Below are positions 1-9,399 of a stretch of 64,000 nt of DNA, in pieces. The notes below the pieces were generated by a model. That model was not told the origin of the DNA and did not search any database. It saw only the letters and a list, made by a program, of their open reading frames with translations. This stretch comes from Excoecaria cochinchinensis (taxonomy: Eukaryota > Streptophyta > Magnoliopsida > Malpighiales > Euphorbiaceae). Both the position numbers and the translations under genes were made by a program. The stretch lies in contig CANTUQ010000109.1 in assembly GCA_947683425.1 (NCBI GenBank), positions 2,014,501 through 2,078,500 on the forward strand. The letters are read 5' to 3'. The stretch's first letter is position 1. Every line of letters begins with the position of its first letter.

Positions 1-2
1 TT

Positions 3-584
3 CGTCGCATTCTTCGGTACATCAAAGGCACGCTCTCTCACGGTTTTCATCTTACTTGCACTACTATGCTTACATTATCTGCCTTCTCTGATGCTGATTG
101 GGCCGGTTGTCCTACAACAAGGCATTCAACTACCGGTTACTGCACATTCCTTGGTTCTAATATCATTTCTTGGTGTGCTAAGAAACAACACACTATCTCT
201 CGCTCCAGTACTGAAGCAGAATACCGTGCTATGGCTAATACTGCTGCTGAACTTACTTGGCTCACTTATATTCTCAAAGATCTTGGCATTTCGCTCTCAT
301 CTCCACCAACTATTTATTGTGATAATCTCAGTGCTCTATACATGACAATTAATCCAGTTTTCCATGCTCGAAGTAAACATATCGAATTGGATTACCATTT
401 TGTACGTGAACGCGTTGCTCTTGGGCTACTTGTCACTAAACATATTCCTTCACGACACCAGGTTGCTGATCTCTTTACAAAATATGTTCCAAAAACTGCA
501 CTAGCTAACTTTCGCACCAAACTGTGCCTTCAGCCCCGGCTCAGTTTGCGAGAGGGTATTGGCAAACCTGGTCCTCACGATTGA
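3..584 (+). CDS. Ty1/Copia polyprotein C-terminus (RNase H), partial
   Basis: This is the last ~193 codons of a Copia-type polyprotein; the rest lies left of the window. The frame is open from base 3, so the first ATG at 66 is internal. It opens with a typical RILRYIKGT stretch, then SDADWAG (first catalytic Asp of RNase H), the STEAEYRA motif (Glu), the CDNLSA motif (Asp) and the HIELDYHFVRE block. It ends with the KHIPSRHQVADLFTK tail, then TGA at 582-584. RNase H removes the RNA template during reverse transcription in the cytoplasmic particle. The frame is intact over the visible part. It sits upstream of the surviving exons of an oxidoreductase gene, so the element may have landed in one of that gene's introns. 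Confidence 0.93.
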   Translation, partial: RRILRYIKGTLSHGFHLTCTTMLTLSAFSDADWAGCPTTRHSTTGYCTFLGSNIISWCAKKQHTISRSSTEAEYRAMANTAAELTWLTYILKDLGISLSSPPTIYCDNLSALYMTINPVFHARSKHIELDYHFVRERVALGLLVTKHIPSRHQVADLFTKYVPKTALANFRTKLCLQPRLSLREGIGKPGPHD

Positions 585-930
585 GCTTTAGGAGTTATAA
601 GGTGTATCCCACTTATTATGGAGAGATAAGGGAGATTATGCCCAATCGTATCCTCAAATTCTTCTTTTGAAAGGAATATGTCTGGTGCCAAGGACTCCTA
701 AAAGTAATAACTTCCTGCATATATGGTAGTTCATTTGATAAAGGAAACTCCAGCCATTTAATTTGTTATTTGATTTCCAGTTTTAAAGGACCTAGTTTAG
801 GAATGTTTCTTATCTTTCTCGTACAAGAGTTGTGTTATATATTCTATTTTTTTGAAGTTGAATGTAACAGAGGATTTCATCAATAAAAGATATATTAAGA
901 AAACCTTCTCCAATTCTGTTTTTCTTCTAG
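585..930 (+). mobile_element. 3' untranslated end and LTR-like sequence of the Copia element
   Basis: Downstream of the Copia stop there is a purine stretch near 625-637 and then sequence with LTR character: a TATA-like TTATATATTC near 835-845 and a polyadenylation signal AATAAAA near 882-888, followed by a T-rich end. This order is what a Copia 3' LTR shows. I could not fix the exact LTR limits or a target-site duplication because the 5' LTR is outside the window. Confidence 0.5.
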
Positions 931-1276
931 GCAAAGCGTAAGGGAGGTCTGTTTCTCTTGACACAGATATACTATAATTCCATTTCTTGGCCTCAACCTA
1001 AAATGTATTCATTTTTATTCAATTCTCTCCATTACCTCTTCTTCTTCAAGTACTGCTCGCTTTAGCATATAGTGTAAATGTCTTAGCGGAGCTGAAAGAT
1101 TTTCTAAGACCTGTTATATTTATGAAGATGATGAATAGCTGATCTTTTTTCCTGTGAGAAGTTATATTTATTAATTCCTTATGTGTTGTCTATTTTAGAC
1201 TGTTTAATTAACAGCCTTCTCAATACTTTGAAATCTTGACAGTTTTGCAATCTAATTATGAGTTCTATTCTATCAG
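931..1276. other. Intron-like AT-rich stretch, no gene seen
   Basis: No coding frame or repeat was recognised. It ends in a pyrimidine-rich run and CAG at 1274-1276, which fits the 3' end of an intron before the first visible exon of the oxidoreductase gene. Confidence 0.4.
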
Positions 1277-2286
1277 TTTCTTTGCGCACTGGAAAAGTTG
1301 TGACAAATGCTTCTGTTGATACTGATGCAAAGTTTCATTTAAAGATTGAGAAATGTACACTTGATTCTGTTGAATTAGTTGAAGTTTATTATCTTTTAAT
1401 TGCAAGTGGGAGTAGTCGACAGGTATTATTAGGCTTTGCTTGTGTTATTTTTGTCTTGAATTTTGGAATTCAAGGGTCTGAATTATAGTCTAACTCAGAA
1501 AGCTCAGTAAGATCCAAATTAAAATGAAAATGGAGATATGTGTTGGTATAGACCTGTTGTTTTTGTTTTTGTGTAATTTTGAAACCCAGTTGGCCCAGTA
1601 GGGATTTCCCTAAGGATTTATGGGTTTGTTAGGGAAATTTGACTTGCACTCTTTTTCAATTCATAATGAAAATCTCTAACCTCTTGCTTGAGGATATAGG
1701 CATCATTGACCGAATCTCGTTAAATATTTGTGTCTATTTTCTCATTTCTCTTTATTTTTGTGTGATTGATTGTGCAAATTGTGATTTTCATAACAACTTG
1801 CATCATCGCATCTGTAACTAACTTCCATTTTAACATTCCCTTATTATTTTTACTTTTTTTTATTGTTTAGGGTTATAGTCTTGCAACTCAGCTTGGTCAT
1901 TCAATTGTAGATCCAGTACCAAGCTTATACACTTTTCAGATTAAAGATCGAATGCTTTCAGAGTTGTTAGGGGTAAAGCTTCTTTTAATCAGTTGATGTG
2001 TCTATTCAAGTCAAAGGCATTGTTGCTCACAAGTTAAAAATGTGCTTTGATCATTCCATACAGTTAGCCTCTGCATTATGTTCATTATGTGATGTTCAGG
2101 TTACATGCCCTAAGGTTGAAGCTATGAAGCACGGATACGCAATAGAGGAGCGTATCCCGTATCGGACACCGTATCTGATATGATACATGTCCGATACGCT
2201 AGGATACGCGTATAGGAAGGCACTGAGTTTTGGATACGCTATTGAGGAGTTGGATACGGGGTTGTGATCTGTTTTCAGGTTTAATC

Positions 2287-2370
2287 GCTGAGTATCAAAA
2301 GGCCATCGATAAGGCCAAGAAGAAGCTCAGAGGTTTAATCGCCCAGAAGAACTATGCTTCGATTATGCAC
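2287..2370 (+). pseudogene. Captured ascorbate peroxidase fragment
   Basis: In the plus frame beginning at 2287 the translation reads AEYQKAIDKAKKKLRGLIAQ followed by KNYASIM. This is the N-terminal region of plant ascorbate peroxidases (EYxKAxxKxxxKLRGLIAxKNCAPIM), just before the helix with the distal-site Arg and His. The homology stops near 2370, and a TAG follows at 2383-2385. It is preceded by TCTGTTTTCAG (2268-2278), which looks like an intron acceptor carried along from the donor gene. The fragment is too short to be functional. It lies only ~30 bp from the end of the 14-3-3 fragment, on the opposite strand, so the element has joined two unrelated genes. Confidence 0.75.
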
Positions 2371-2396
2371 TATGTTCTTAGGTAGACTTGAGTTTT

Positions 2397-2550
2397 GATT
2401 GGTTTCTGAAAGGTTACACTCCTCGACGATGAGTTCCTCATTTTCGACGGAGGCGGATAATTTCTCCATAAACTCGACCATCTCTTCGTACCTCTTAGCT
2501 TGCTCTGCGAGCTTGTACTTGTAAACATTCTCTTCTCGAGGAGAAGCCAT
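2397..2550 (-). pseudogene. Captured 14-3-3 protein first-exon fragment
   Basis: The minus-strand ATG is at 2550. The protein starts MASPREENVY, continues KLAEQAKRYEEMVEFMEKL, then SASVENEELIVEECNLS, after which 14-3-3 homology ends. These match helices 1-3 of plant 14-3-3 phosphopeptide-binding proteins (usual form [20 protein letters not shown] and SxELTVEERNLLSVAYKN). Of the usual ~250 residues only about 50 remain. The frame then runs through unrelated bases to 2335. An M-A to K-Y change after VY and R to C in VEER mark decay. The captured segment appears to include the donor gene's 5' leader and promoter. Confidence 0.85.
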
Positions 2551-2880
2551 TGTTGAAGAAGAAAGAAAGAAAGAAAGAGTTTTTTTTTTTAAAATTAGAA
2601 AGAAAGAAAGCGTTAGATCTGTTTTTTGTTATATAGAGAAGGAGGGGTAGTTATTTTCTTGAGAGAGAGAGAGAATGGAGGGGCTAATTTTGGAGACCAG
2701 TGGGAGGAAGGGGGCTGCGATGATTGCGTTGAGGAAGATGGAGGAGATGGAATGTGGACCGTTGGATTGGCTTAAAAGAGATTTTAGAAGTGGAAAGGGT
2801 TGTTTGGCTGGCAGGTAAAATGGAAAGCTGGCAAACAAGGTGATTGATTGAGCAACAAAGACACTCAAAATACGTTGTTT
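2551..2880 (-). promoter_or_regulatory. Probable captured promoter and 5' leader of the 14-3-3 donor gene
   Basis: Upstream of the captured ATG (reading the minus strand) there is a pyrimidine-rich leader with CTTT repeats at about 2558-2610, a TATA-like CTATATAAC at 2629-2637 about 85 bp before the ATG, and a CT-rich stretch at 2660-2680. This is the layout of a plant core promoter and leader. It differs from the GATACG-rich ends of the element, so I infer it was taken up with the coding fragment. Activity is unknown. Confidence 0.45.
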
Positions 2881-3383
2881 TTGTGTAAAGAAAACAAAAT
2901 ATGGTTATAGGATTTTTTTTTTAAATTGAATTTTGAATTTTGAGAAGAACCGATCAATTTTATCATTTTGAATTTTACTAAAATGAGAAAAAAATTATAT
3001 TATTATTAATTTTTAATTATCGTATCTAAACCGTATCGTATCTTTATTTTTAAAATTTTATCGTATCTCCGTATCGTAGCGTACCGTAACGTATCATATT
3101 CTCGTACCGGTATCCGTATCCGTGCAACATAGGGTTGAAGTGAAACTGAAATTAGAAAATCCCCAGAGAAATGTACCGCACCTTACACAGGCAAGCCTTT
3201 TGTAGCTGCAATGCCATCTGCATAAAGATTGTACATTTGAACTGAAACATATATGATTCAGGCTGGGCCAATGCTAGTTACACACTGGGGACTCAGTGGA
3301 CCAGTGATTCTTAGGCTATCTGCTTGGGGGGCTCGTTATCTGTTCACTTCAGATTATAAAGGTATTGCAAAAATTGATTCCCC

Positions 3384-3386
3384 CCC

Positions 3387-3420
<34 letters not shown>
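3384..3420. repeat. (CT)n microsatellite in an intron
   Basis: A run of C followed by about 14 CT units, in the intron between exons 3262-3361 and 3457-3539 of the oxidoreductase gene. It adds to the pyrimidine content upstream of the acceptor at 3456. Confidence 0.9.
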
Positions 3421-3421
<1 letters not shown>

Positions 3422-4197
3422 TTCCCTCGCAATAACTTCACTCGATTTGGATGCAGGCATGCTTATGGTGGATTTTATACCTGATTTACGTATAGAAGAC
3501 ATAAAATCAATCCTCAGTCAACACAAGAATAATTGTGCGGTAATGTTTTATCAAATGTTATGCATATAACTGTTATTGCAAGTTCCTTAAAAATGTAAAA
3601 TTGCTTGTAAAATTGGAAGAGAGAAAAAACTATGTTTTCGCTGATTTTCTAGTTTCCACTGGCCTACAAGCACTTCCACACTTATAATTAGTTACATACT
3701 GCATCTCAGTTTTCCTCTAGGAATATAGCTTAAAAGAATAACTTTATTTTACTCTTAACCTCATATTTACTTGTTTGCAGAAGCAAAAAGTAGTCAACTC
3801 TTGTCCTTCAGAGTTTGGCCTTGCTAAGAGATTTTGGAAATATCTATTGGAGCGCAAGGTCTTTGGCTGTTTGAAAGCAAACAATTCTATGCTAATTTTC
3901 ATTATAAACTATTAGAAAATAGTTTACTTTTTTGTTATTTATATTGATATCCAGAGTATAGTTGGAGACACTTTGTGGGCTTCTGTATCAAATAACTCCA
4001 TCATTTCTATTGGAAATATTTTGAAGAATTGTAAATTTGAAGTAATAGGAAAGGTAAAGCACTGCATCATGAATTCTCTGAGTTGTGTTACTTATCTTTT
4101 GCTACATTTACATTGGATGGTATGCATTTATTCCTTGTAGGGGATATTTAAAGATGAATTTGTCACTGCAGGAGGTGTTCCCTTGTCTGAGGTTCTC

Positions 4198-4256
4198 ATG
4201 CTCTCTCTCTCTCTCTCACACACACGCGTGCGAACACAAACACACAAAGAGACAAA
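4198..4256. repeat. (CT)n(CA)n microsatellite in an intron
   Basis: CT repeats followed by CA-rich repeats, just after the donor at 4192. Short frames on both strands here arise from the repeat and are not genes. Confidence 0.85.
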
Positions 4257-5287
4257 CACTCTATCTCCCATATATTTTGAAACAAATAAGTTGACTTGTT
4301 TTTCTTTCATGAAGATTTCTTTCAACACAATGGAAAGCAAGATATGTTCACAGCTTTACTTTGCAGGGGAGGTACTGTTTCTTAAGTCTATGACTTTTTG
4401 ACATATTTTTTCCTTGTTTTGAGTGAGCTTGGAGGATATGTTCAGGATTGTTTCGATAATTCAACTGTTTAATTTGAAATTAGCAAAATCATGGGAGTTC
4501 ATGCCCAACTGTCAATGAATTTTAATCTCTATTTATGGAGCTGAGAATTAACTAGCATCTGCAGGTACTGAATATTGATGGGGTGACCGGTGGTTTTAAT
4601 TTCCAGGTATAACAAGTATGCTTTCTGTGCATAATATAATGTAGTTACCGATATTGGTGCATAGGGTACATGAAATCAAATCAAATGACTTCTTTGTGTG
4701 TGTGATTAACATGGTAATATCTCTTACAGACTTCCACTGTGCAGCTCTTTTTCATACCAATAATGTGCTCTTTAAAGAAATTGGATGGAACTTAAATAGT
4801 GAATGTTGAAACGATGTCTCTAGGGTAGTTTATCTGAATCCCTGCTATCCTCGGCAGAGAGTTTGAGCTATTCCTTTAATAGAGCAATTTCTTTTTCATA
4901 ATTACTGGAGTAATATCTTTTCTTGATTGGAAGGTCTCATCAAAGTCTCTCTGATCCTTAACAGAATATCTAAACACATATAGATAACATAAATGCAATG
5001 CGTTGCATATTTACTCTTTCAATAAATGAAATGCTTAATCTATTGATTTGAGACAGAAAATAAGTGCCATTGCTGCCATGTCTGCTAGTATTCATGATAA
5101 AGATCTCTACAAAAAAGTATTTAAGATCATAATTTTTAGAGATTAAAATTTCTGACTAGTCTTTCTTATATATTGCACTCTAAATAAAATACTCTCCTTG
5201 CAGAATGCATGGTCTGGTGGATACATTGCTGGGACAAGCATTGGTAAACTAGCTGCTGAAGGCACTGAATTGGAAGGAGTTCTATGA

Positions 5288-5757
5288 TTGTGTTTGAAGA
5301 GAAGGAATTAGCAGATATTCAAATGCCTAGATAGATATAAGCTTAGGGTATTGTTTCTAGCCACTTGTGATGTATGTGATTTTTATCTCAGATCCTCATT
5401 TCTGAGATTTCTCAATTTCAGTTTGCCAGGTGCCGGCATCAACATTACCCCACCATAATATAAAACAAGCTTTGGCGTCAACTTCATGCCACCGTAAAAG
5501 AAAAGAAACTTTGGCATCTACATCATCCCACGGTGATGGAAAAGAAACACTGTTTTCTTTTTATTTTTATTTATTTTTTTATTTTTTAAATTCAATCAGT
5601 TTTTATGTCGTGGACAAAAGGATGAAGACATACAACTATCCTTTTTAAATCCGCCGCATATTTTTAATTGTAATCTACCTTTTTCTGATCTTCAATTTCA
5701 TTCTTACAGTCCTTATTGCTTGGTAAGAATAACTTCCTGTTTTGTTGAGCTCCATAT
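5288..5757. other. Intergenic: oxidoreductase 3' region and F-box upstream region
   Basis: This joins the 3' end of the oxidoreductase gene to the F-box start. It contains two short near-repeats at about 5431-5470 and 5475-5540 (CATCAAC/CATCTAC...CACCG/CACGG), a T-rich run at 5551-5590, and no convincing TATA box in the last 100 bp before the F-box ATG. No other gene was recognised. Confidence 0.4.
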
Positions 5758-6963
5758 ATGGCATCAAACAAGGAGGAAGAAAGCATCAGCGACCTGTGCA
5801 TAAACTCCTCAAAAGCTCAACCTACCACTGCCTGGTTGGAGAGACTTCCTCATCATGTCTACCTTGATATACTTTCAAGATTATCCATTTTCTCTCTTAT
5901 AGATTGCAAACTTGTCTCTCCGCTATGGCGTACTTGGTTGAAGGATCCATCGGTTGCATACTTGCACCTGACTCGGGCATCTGAGAACAGTCTGTGCCTC
6001 TTACTCTTTTCTGACTGGCCAAAAAGCAAGCTTCAACTCATACGTGCAGGGCATCCAGAGGCGAGTTTGGTGAAGACACTTCAGAACCCATTTCAATCGG
6101 TATTACCAGAATTTGAAGTAGTAGGCTCTTGCAATGGACTGGTATGTTTATACAACTACTTTTATGATGAGCCTCTTTGCATATACAATCCCTTCACCAT
6201 TGAGTGGAGGGAACTGCCTACAGTTGTTGCATCTCCATCATCTAGCATTTGCAGGTTCGTTTTCGGGTTTGGATTCCACCCAAAAACAAAGGAATACAAG
6301 GTGATCAAAATCATCCATTACAAACAGGGGAACAATGATTTTGTTGGTGGTTCCCCCGAGGCCTTTGTGCTTACTTTGGCCAAAACTCCTACATGGAGAA
6401 ATCTTGGTAAAATAGGGTATGATCTTAAAGGTCCAACCTCAGAGGCATTAGTGGATGGAAATCTCCATTGGCAAACTTTTAACCATGTCTATGGAGATGC
6501 CAGATATAGGGCGATTGCTTCGTTCAACCTAGAAACCGAGCAATTCGAAGCTTTTCGAGGACCAAATTCAATTGATTATCATTTAGTAGCATTAAGAGGT
6601 TGCCTTTCAGTAATTATCCCTGGTAACGATGGATCGAATGAGGTGTGGATGATGAAGGATTATAAATTGAAGTCTTGTTGGAGCAAGGAATTTATTATTG
6701 GAAATTATGTTCCTCAAGGATGGATATTAAACATGGCTAATCCTGCTAGAAGAAAAAAGAATGGAAGTCAAGCAAGAGAATTTCAAGTTTTATGTGGCTT
6801 AGAGAATGATGAAATACTGTTTCTATATCGGAGCAGAAGAATTGTCTCTTACAACCCAAATAGTAAAGAATTCAAGGACGTTAATATTCACGGACTTCCA
6901 CTTGAATGCCAAGCATTTACTCATTTTGGCAGCCTCATTTCAATTAACACAGCATTCGGATGA
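5758..6963 (+). CDS. F-box/FBA-domain protein, 401 aa
   Basis: This is a single intact exon. Residues ~24-70 form an F-box: LERLPHHVYLDILSRLSIF, then the CKLVSPLWRTWL end of the fold with the conserved W. The F-box binds SKP1/ASK and so places the protein in an SCF ubiquitin-ligase complex as the substrate receptor. From about residue 105 to 370 the F-box-associated (FBA) region follows: VVGSCNGLVCLY, the IYNPFTIEWRELP box, FGFGFHPKTKEYKVIKI and LVDGNLHWQ. These are β-propeller-like blades that select the target. The length is typical of the large plant F-box/FBA family. No transmembrane segment is present. The ATG at 5758 puts the F-box at the usual distance from the N-terminus. The target is unknown and no ortholog is claimed. 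Confidence 0.93.
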   Translation: MASNKEEESISDLCINSSKAQPTTAWLERLPHHVYLDILSRLSIFSLIDCKLVSPLWRTWLKDPSVAYLHLTRASENSLCLLLFSDWPKSKLQLIRAGHPEASLVKTLQNPFQSVLPEFEVVGSCNGLVCLYNYFYDEPLCIYNPFTIEWRELPTVVASPSSSICRFVFGFGFHPKTKEYKVIKIIHYKQGNNDFVGGSPEAFVLTLAKTPTWRNLGKIGYDLKGPTSEALVDGNLHWQTFNHVYGDARYRAIASFNLETEQFEAFRGPNSIDYHLVALRGCLSVIIPGNDGSNEVWMMKDYKLKSCWSKEFIIGNYVPQGWILNMANPARRKKNGSQAREFQVLCGLENDEILFLYRSRRIVSYNPNSKEFKDVNIHGLPLECQAFTHFGSLISINTAFG

Positions 6964-7491
6964 TATGATGAAAATAAAATTATTTCTTAATTCTTACTCA
7001 ATCATGGACGCTTTTATTTTATCAGTATCCAAGTACCATTTTCTTTTTCCCAAAAAAGAAAAATGGTCCAGAATATATTTTGTTGTTCTGGTGAGCATTA
7101 TGAACAACTTGCCGTCAATATATATTTTTTTTTCTTGAAGCAATTATTTTTATTTTTTTATTAGGGGCGTAATTTGGTACGCGTGAATATATACTGTCGA
7201 ATCTAGTGAGACTATTTAATCTAATAGTGCGTATACACGTAGTGTTACTAGTGCAGTAACACTTTTTTATTAATGTGCTGAGAGTATGAATATATATTAT
7301 TCATTTGTGTTTATGTGTGAGGATGGTGTTAAATTGTTGTTTAAATTAGGGTAAACACATAATCATGTATATGTACTCTTCAAAACAATATTTTAAATAC
7401 CTAAACTCTTATAACGACCATTTGAGCACTAGAACTTGTCATATTTAACAAACATAAACACAATTGCTAACGTGAACACACTAGTAGAATA
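6964..7491. other. Intergenic AT-rich region downstream of the F-box gene
   Basis: No gene recognised. The first ~170 bp likely hold the F-box 3' UTR; the frame overlapping the F-box 3' end to 7138 is a shadow. Confidence 0.4.
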
Positions 7492-8007
7492 TAGAGATGG
7501 CAATAGATCGGATATCTGCATAAAATATCATATTTGAATCCAAACTCGAATTTGAATTTAATTATATGTATATACACATCCAAATCCATCAAATTTGATT
7601 GTAATTATCCAAATACTATCTGAACCCATTTAAATATCTGATTAATATAAAAAAATTAACTAAAATTTTAATATATTTAATATTAAAAATAAGTTTTAAT
7701 TCAATTTAGTATATTATATGATACATACTATATATGTGGCAATTATATAATATTTATATTAAATATTACAAATTTTACATGGTATTTGAGATATTTATTA
7801 TTTCTGTTAAATTAATAGTTAAATTTATAAACGAGTTTGAATAGTGGATATCCAATAACTTATGCCTAAACTTGATCCGAACCTGACACGGGTACTAATA
7901 GTAATAGCTAAACTTATTTTGAACCCATTTAACAATTACTCAAATCTATTCCATTTGAGTCGGATGGAATCGGGTACTCGAAAAAATTTGACCTATTGCC
8001 ATCCCTA
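7492..8007. mobile_element. hAT-type MITE, 516 bp
   Basis: The termini are inverted repeats. The left end is TAGAGATGGCAATAG and the right end on the other strand is TAGGGATGGCAATAG (14 of 15 identical). Flanks GTAGAATA (7484-7491) and GTGAAATA (8008-8015) match at 6 of 8 bases, an eroded 8-bp target duplication as in hAT elements. The interior is AT-rich, non-coding and has GAACCCATTTAA-type subterminal repeats. Elements with GATGGCAAT ends are common in eudicot genomes. Confidence 0.8.
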
Positions 8008-8449
8008 GTGAAATACACGCAAATAACTTTGTCATGGGCTCACTGACTTTATTGACAAATTAATAGTTTGCTCACAAGAATTTTGTGATGTGGTCGTAGC
8101 GTCAGCATTCTATTAGAATAATTTTTTATGATTAAGCGGGAAGTCACGGGTTCAACCTTGAAGGAGGAAGAAGAATCTGGACTGGAGGAAGAAATGAGGC
8201 CAAAGGATGAGAGAGCTAAAGGAATTTGGCCAAAAGATGAGGAAGCTCGGCTTGAGATGGCTAGGCCTACAACTAATGCAGAGTAGTGGGTTGGATGTGG
8301 ACCTGTTACTGCTCTTCTTTTACTATTATTCTAGTTGTTTTCCACATGTTGCTTTGTTATTTCAATTCTATTATTGTTGCTGCAAGTGAGAATCCATATT
8401 CTCAATTAGTTAAAGAGGAGAGCTCCACCTAGCAATGCTAAAGTCAAAA
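8008..8449. other. Spacer between the MITE and the gypsy remnant
   Basis: It contains degraded GGAAGAAGAA-type repeats at about 8160-8260 and no gene I can support. The right boundary with the gypsy remnant near 8450 is approximate. Confidence 0.35.
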
Positions 8450-9393
8450 TCGACTTCTTACTCCACATTCGCTTTACCCGGATGGAAGTCTACTATACAT
8501 TCGTGATCCTTGAATAACTCTAACCATTGCCGCTGTCTTAAATTTAGCTCTTTCTGAGTGAGCAGATATTTCAAACTCTTATAATCGGTTAAAATCCTAC
8601 ACATCTCCCCATACAGATAGTGTCACCATATCTTAAGGGAAAATACAACCGCAGCCAATTCTAAGTCATGCGTAGGATAATTTCGCTCATGAGGCTTCAA
8701 CTGTCTCGATGCATATGCTATCACCTTTCCATCTTGCTTCAGAACACAACCCAGACCAATACCTAAAGCATCACTGTACATAGTATACTCCTTACTCGAA
8801 GTGGGTTGAGTAAGTATAGGAGAATCAACCAACATACTCTTCAACTGGTCAAAACTGGCTTGACACTTATCAGTCCATCCAAACTTAACTTCCTTCCGAA
8901 GCAACTTGCTCAAAGGCAAAGCAATAACCAAAAATCTTTTAACAAACCGCCTATAATAACCAGCTAATCCAAGGAAGCTTCTCACTTCCGGCACATTCTG
9001 AGGTGGCTTCCAATTCACTATCGCTTCAACCTTAGACGGATCTACTCATATACCTTCCGAGGAAACAATATGTCCTAAAAAGGATACCTCTTTAAGCCAA
9101 AAGTCACACTTACTAAGCTTCATAAATAACTGGTGATCCCTCAAAACCTGAAGCACAACCCGCCAATGCTTCTCATGTTCACGCTCATCCTTGGAATATA
9201 CCAAAATGTCGTCGATAAACACAACAACAAATCGGTCGAGATATGGCCTAAACACTCTGTTCATCAAATCCATAAAAGTCGCTGGCGTATTTGTCAATCC
9301 AAACGGCATCACTAAAAACTCATAATGGCCATACCGTGTCCTAAAGGCAGTCTTAGCCACATCTAAATCTTTAACGCCCCGTTCCACCCTAGT
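8450..9393 (-). pseudogene. Tekay-like Ty3/gypsy RT and RNase H fragment (element A)
   Basis: Reading the minus strand, the fragment begins inside reverse transcriptase with TAFRTRYGHYEFLVMPFGLT, then the catalytic FIDDILVYS, then SKCDFWLKEVSFLGH. A stop at ~9045 precedes NVPEVRSFLGLAGYYRRF. The RNase H part shows YSDALGIGLGCVL and ASRQLKPHERNYPTHDLELA; a stop near 8626 follows, and the frame continues to DFHPGKANV near 8470. This is the Tekay/Del-type chromovirus order. It lacks protease, integrase and chromodomain. The missing upstream part (gag-protease) is found in the same orientation at 13.2-14.5 kb, so the two were probably one element split by later insertions. At least three stops make it non-functional. 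Confidence 0.88.
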
Positions 9394-9399
9394 AGTTTG

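Larger units (their letters stand above)
2122..3132. mobile_element. Non-autonomous TIR element (hAT-like) carrying gene fragments
   Basis: The element is flanked by an exact 8-bp duplication, GGTTGAAG, at 2114-2121 and 3133-3140. Its ends are inverted repeats: CTATGAAGCACGGATACG at the left and, read on the other strand, CTATGTTGCACGGATACG at the right (16 of 18 match). Both subterminal regions are full of GATACG/CGTATC motifs, about 150 bp on the left and 130 bp on the right. The 8-bp duplication fits the hAT superfamily. A Mutator-like element (9 bp) is less likely because the ninth base differs. There is no transposase. The middle carries an ascorbate peroxidase fragment (+) and a 14-3-3 first-exon fragment with its upstream region (-). 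Confidence 0.88.
1277..5287 (+). pseudogene. HI0933/BaiN-like FAD oxidoreductase, 3' exons, disrupted
   Basis: Ten coding exons join in phase: 1277-1422, 1871-1972, 2100-2121 plus 3141-3190 (one exon, split), 3262-3361, 3457-3539, 3781-3858, 3955-4053, 4141-4191, 4315-4371, 4565-4606 and 5204-5287 (TGA). Introns are GT-AG except after 3190, where the donor reads CAG/GCAAGC (a GC-AG intron). The protein shows YLLIASGSS, GPMLVTHWGLSGPVIL, FVTAGGVPLSE, the MESKICSQLYFAGE box, GVTGGFNFQNAWSGGYIAG and GTSIGKLA. These are the C-terminal landmarks of the HI0933-type flavoproteins found from bacteria to plant organelles; the substrate in plants is not known to me. The N-terminal FAD-binding Rossmann motif is absent and would lie left of the Copia element. 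A 1,011-bp transposon splits the third visible exon and introduces stops, so a normal product is unlikely from this copy. Confidence 0.85.

Noticed and set aside
4085..4401. Three small frames of 69-72 aa over 4085-4401
   Set aside because: They span a microsatellite and exons of the oxidoreductase gene in the wrong frame.
6806..7138. 110-aa frame overlapping the F-box 3' end
   Set aside because: It starts inside the F-box gene in another frame and runs into AT-rich sequence without any domain.
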